From Persephonella marina EX-H1 (GTDB lineage Bacteria; Aquificota; Aquificia; Aquificales; Hydrogenothermaceae), in NCBI RefSeq assembly GCF_000021565.1, contig NC_012439.1, forward strand, positions 1 through 53,682: a DNA stretch of 53,682 bases, in the 5' to 3' direction. A program made the translations under genes and the position numbers. Shown here one piece after another: positions 51,340 through 53,682 of this stretch; the stretch's first letter is position 1, and the number at the start of each line of letters is the position of its first letter. The notes under the pieces were generated by a model. That model ran no database searches. It was not told the DNA's origin and saw only the letters and a program-made list of their open reading frames with translations.

Positions 51340-51755
51340 TTTGTGATTTTCCCTTTCTCCTTCCACTCTTTTTTTTGTTTAAGTTCTATTACTTTAATAA
51401 TTTATCATTTTAACATTTTGTTAATTTATTATTTTAATAGTTTAATAAAACATTAAAATAATATTTTGTTGTTCTGGTAATTTATCAATTTATCATCTCA
51501 ATAAAATATTAAATTGTTATTTTATTACTACAACAATTTAGTAGATTTTATAATAATAGAAAAATCTACAACACCACCACTAAATCAGTGTCCATAAAAT
51601 TGCAATTAATTGCAGTCTTTTGATTGTTTGTGATTGCATCTTGATTATTAAATTGTTATTTTATTAAAGTAATATTTTGATATTTTATCAATTTATTATT
51701 TTATTATTCTGATATTTTTACGAAAAGGAAAATATAAAAGAAAAGGAGGAATGAC
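51340..51755. repeat. AT-rich repeat region, candidate partition centromere (parC)
   Basis: These 416 non-coding bases precede the actin-type partition gene. ATTAAATTGTTATTTTATTA occurs twice exactly (51508 and 51647). TTTATCAATTTAT occurs at 51481 and again near 51686, and TAATATTTTG twice. Several variants of TAATTTATCATTTTAA lie in the first 150 bases. Centromeres of ParM/ParR systems are such repeat arrays just upstream of parM, bound by ParR. It also holds the promoter and palindrome site 7. A secondary origin is possible. Confidence 0.65.
51600..51615. promoter_or_regulatory. Palindromic operator-like site 7
   Basis: TTGCAATTAATTGCAG, missing only the last base of the core, lies between the two exact 20-bp repeats and 140 bases upstream of the partition gene. 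Confidence 0.5.
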
Positions 51756-52598
51756 ATGAAAGTAGCTTTTGATTTAGGGTTTGGCTGGACAAAGGTTTGC
51801 ACCGATACTGGAGAGTGTTTCAAGTTTCCTACTTGGCTTGCATACCATTCTGATACAGCAATTAGCGAAGTTGATAAAGTGCTGGTAGATGGAAAAGAAT
51901 ATGTGGTCGGAGAGGATGCAAGACTTGAAAGGCAAAGAATAACAATCACATCAATTCAGGAACTTCTTAATTATTTTCCTGTTTTCAAAAGATATTCACT
52001 TGAGAAGTTGGGTATTTCTGAAAGTGAGGCACAGATAATAACTGGATTACCACCAATACACAAAGATAAAGCAGAAATTTTGGAAAAGCAGGGGGCTGTT
52101 GTTTTACCACAGGGGCTTGGAATATTTCTTGATGTAGCTGATAAGGTATCTGAAGAAGAATTGATGATTATAGATATTGGTTTTAATACTGTTGATTATA
52201 TAGTTGTCATAAAAAATAAAAGGAAAAAAGGAAATACTATTGAAAAGCAAGGTGTAGAAAGGATGATTGAACTGTTTAGAAATAAATTACCAGATAGTTT
52301 AGGCTATCTCAAGCAATTTTCATTTCAAAGATTAATGGATGTTTTTGAAAAAGGATATGCAACAGTAGAAGGAGAAAGAATAGATTTAACATCTTACAAG
52401 GAGAGGGCTATTGAAGAGTATAATGAGGTTCTTAAAACAAGATTAAAAGATGAGATTGGGAACTTGATAGATGAAATAGAGCGAATAGTCATAGCTGGAG
52501 GAGGAGCTTATTATCTAAAAGATATTAGAAAAGCAGGAATTTACATTCCAGAAAAGCCAGAATTTAGCCAAGCAAGAGGTTATCTAAAGTATGAGTAG
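51756..52598 (+). CDS. parM: Actin-like partition ATPase (ParM/StbA-type)
   Basis: Phosphate-binding loop 1 is visible at the start (FDLGFGWTKV), loop 2 as MIIDIGFNTVDYIV near 134-147, and the adenosine motif as VIAGGGAYYL near 249-258. At 280 aa it is somewhat shorter than R1 ParM (320 aa). ParM filaments push plasmid copies apart through ParR bound to parC. AAAGGAGGAATGAC precedes the ATG. It overlaps the next small gene by 8 bases. Family certain, subtype not. Confidence 0.92.
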   Translation: MKVAFDLGFGWTKVCTDTGECFKFPTWLAYHSDTAISEVDKVLVDGKEYVVGEDARLERQRITITSIQELLNYFPVFKRYSLEKLGISESEAQIITGLPPIHKDKAEILEKQGAVVLPQGLGIFLDVADKVSEEELMIIDIGFNTVDYIVVIKNKRKKGNTIEKQGVERMIELFRNKLPDSLGYLKQFSFQRLMDVFEKGYATVEGERIDLTSYKERAIEEYNEVLKTRLKDEIGNLIDEIERIVIAGGGAYYLKDIRKAGIYIPEKPEFSQARGYLKYE

Positions 52599-52761
52599 AG
52601 CAACTAAATTACAGCTTCAAAACATAAAAAGATTAACAAATTTACTTGGTATAGATGTTAATACTAAAGGTTTAACTTCAAAAGAAGCTTCCAAACTTTA
52701 CAGGGAGCTTCTTTTATTAAGTGTGAGAGGTGATAAAAATGGCAAAGCTATCAAAAGATAA
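52591..52761 (+). CDS. Small basic protein between parM and parR, 56 aa
   Basis: It begins inside the end of parM and runs into the start of the ParR-like gene, so all three are coupled. The peptide is basic and helical (MSRATKLQLQNIKRLTN...SKEASKLYRELLLL). Classic parMR operons have only two genes, so this may be an extra adaptor. A conserved-looking GIDVNTKGLTSKEAS stretch might form a short helix-turn-helix. It overlaps the ParR-like gene by 23 bases. Confidence 0.6.
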   Translation: MSRATKLQLQNIKRLTNLLGIDVNTKGLTSKEASKLYRELLLLSVRGDKNGKAIKR

Positions 52762-53080
52762 GACTACAATTTCAATAAGCCTTTCTAAAGAAGTTGTAGA
52801 AGTTTTAAATGTGTTTAAGAACAGAAGCAAACTTATAGATGATATACTTTCTTCTCTTTTACTTAACTTATCTCCAGCTGAAATGTTAGAGCTTATTAAA
52901 ACAATGACTAATGGGGGTGATGTTATTGAATTTTTGATAAAAAAGAAGTGCAGGGAACTTGGAATTCAAATGCAAGTTGATAAAACTGAAGATTTTGAAA
53001 CAAAACAGGTTAAAGAGCCAAAAGCAGTTGTTGAAGAAAAAAAATCTAACAAAGTTAATCCACAAGACTGGTGGGGGTAA
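52739..53080 (+). CDS. parR: ParR-like ribbon-helix-helix DNA-binding protein
   Basis: The N-terminal ribbon strand TTISISLSKEVVEVLNVF and helices RSKLIDDILSSLLL fit a ribbon-helix-helix. A charged, flexible C-terminal tail ends DWWG. In ParM systems the tail of ParR contacts the filament end. The ATG at 52739 has GAGGTGAT upstream, while a GTG at 52730 is less likely. The 113-aa length fits ParR. The family call rests on fold pattern and position after parM. Confidence 0.82.
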   Translation: MAKLSKDKTTISISLSKEVVEVLNVFKNRSKLIDDILSSLLLNLSPAEMLELIKTMTNGGDVIEFLIKKKCRELGIQMQVDKTEDFETKQVKEPKAVVEEKKSNKVNPQDWWG

Positions 53081-53682
53081 TCTATGCTTGTCTTAAAGGA
53101 TATGAAGTTTTCAGTTGAAGGGGATAATTTGAGGGTCTTAATTGAAAAAGACAGAAAGGCAGAAGCAAGCCTATCAGGTTTTTCAGCTTTTAGATTTACA
53201 GGTGCTTGTTTCAGTTCTGGATATAAGATAGATGGATTTGAAAAAGAAAGAATAGGAAAAACTCTTGTAGAACCTGACAAAATTAGAGTTTACAGGGAAG
53301 AAAATGGCAAACCTGATAGGGTTTTTGAAAGGTTTACTCAAGATGAATTTATAACAATAGCAACTTACATACAAAAGAACCTAAACACTAATGAACTGGT
53401 TTTTTCTTTAAGAGATAAGGAAGGAAAGTTTGATTATTCTGTGAATGTATCTCCAGATAAAATTGCTGTTTTTGATAATCAAACTATGAATATGAAGGCG
53501 ATAAATCTTAATCCCTTTTTTATTTTTAGAATAAAAGCCGTTATAGAACTTGCAGTTTTGGGGCTTTTACCAAGTCCAGTTTTTATTAGAGGAACGGAAA
53601 ACAATATCTCAATAGGTGAGGCAGTAGTCCCTGAAAAAGAGCTTACAGAGCAACACGAGCAAAACATTAAAAAGATTATTGA
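52972..53682. repeat. Terminal redundancy, second copy
   Basis: This is the second, identical copy of bases 1-711. It contains the end of the ParR-like gene and the first 599 bases of the 259-aa unknown gene. In the circle it is the same DNA as the start of the window and should be counted once. Confidence 0.93.
53084..53682 (+). CDS. Unknown beta-rich protein, N-terminal part (cut by the window end)
   Basis: These are the first 199 codons of the same gene described complete at 113-892, present twice only because the circle was opened with an overlap. The gene is three bases after the ParR-like stop. No difference from the first copy was seen. Confidence 0.9.
   Translation, partial: MLVLKDMKFSVEGDNLRVLIEKDRKAEASLSGFSAFRFTGACFSSGYKIDGFEKERIGKTLVEPDKIRVYREENGKPDRVFERFTQDEFITIATYIQKNLNTNELVFSLRDKEGKFDYSVNVSPDKIAVFDNQTMNMKAINLNPFFIFRIKAVIELAVLGLLPSPVFIRGTENNISIGEAVVPEKELTEQHEQNIKKII

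Overview
The window is a complete circular plasmid. Its last 711 bases (52972-53682) repeat bases 1-711 exactly, so the molecule is 52,971 bp and the ends are one region read twice. It is AT-rich (about one third G+C by eye), with dense, overlapping genes that use AGA/AGG arginine and AAA lysine codons. I saw no rRNA, tRNA, insertion sequence or CRISPR array. The F-type transfer genes imply a Gram-negative-type envelope. Small size, low G+C and Lys/Glu-rich proteins suggest a thermophile such as Aquificota (Persephonella/Sulfurihydrogenibium-like), but the host is an inference.

Backbone. A Rep_3-type initiator (45315-46865, minus) starts beside four and a half tandem 21-bp iterons (46927-47024). 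An AT-rich tract beyond them completes the likely origin. An actin-type partition operon (51756-53080) follows an AT-rich repeat region that probably is its centromere. A tyrosine recombinase, a DnaC-like helicase loader and a topoisomerase III complete the maintenance genes.

Transfer. The F-type secretion system lies in two minus-strand blocks. Block 1 (36569 to 19300) runs pilin-traL-E-K-SH3-B-lipoprotein-unknown-dsbC-like-V-C-trbI-HD protein-unknown-F-H-G plus three unknowns. Block 2 (17585 to 11386) runs traW-U-trbC-two Cys-rich secreted proteins-traN. The coupling ATPase is elsewhere, on the plus strand (972-2924). No MOBF or MOBP relaxase was recognised. A membrane-anchored HD protein (26443-27828) is the best MOBH-like candidate.

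Accessory regions. The minus-strand operon 41594 to 37513 holds an ArdC-like antirestriction protein, a candidate annealing protein and a Cas4-like nuclease, along with several tiny genes. Nearly every gene in it carries the same leader. It begins beside a hairpin-rich, G-poor 450-bp non-coding stretch. The minus-strand run 10356 to 3787 opens with a zeta-like kinase and a small partner, then a 371-aa protein, recombinase, helicase loader, and a string of small membrane and unknown genes. The plus-strand run 47718-51339 is mostly unknown.

Control. A TTGCAATTAATTGCAA palindrome sits at seven transcription-unit boundaries. A second operator type, ATTAC-3N-GTAAT, lies within two nearly identical promoters, and direct ATTACA repeats lie in front of a RelB/DinJ-like ribbon-helix-helix gene. 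Together these suggest two plasmid-wide regulators. The most novel material is the shared leader of the ArdC operon, the palindrome regulon, the chain of overlapping micro-genes near 5 kb, and a set of beta-rich unknown proteins.
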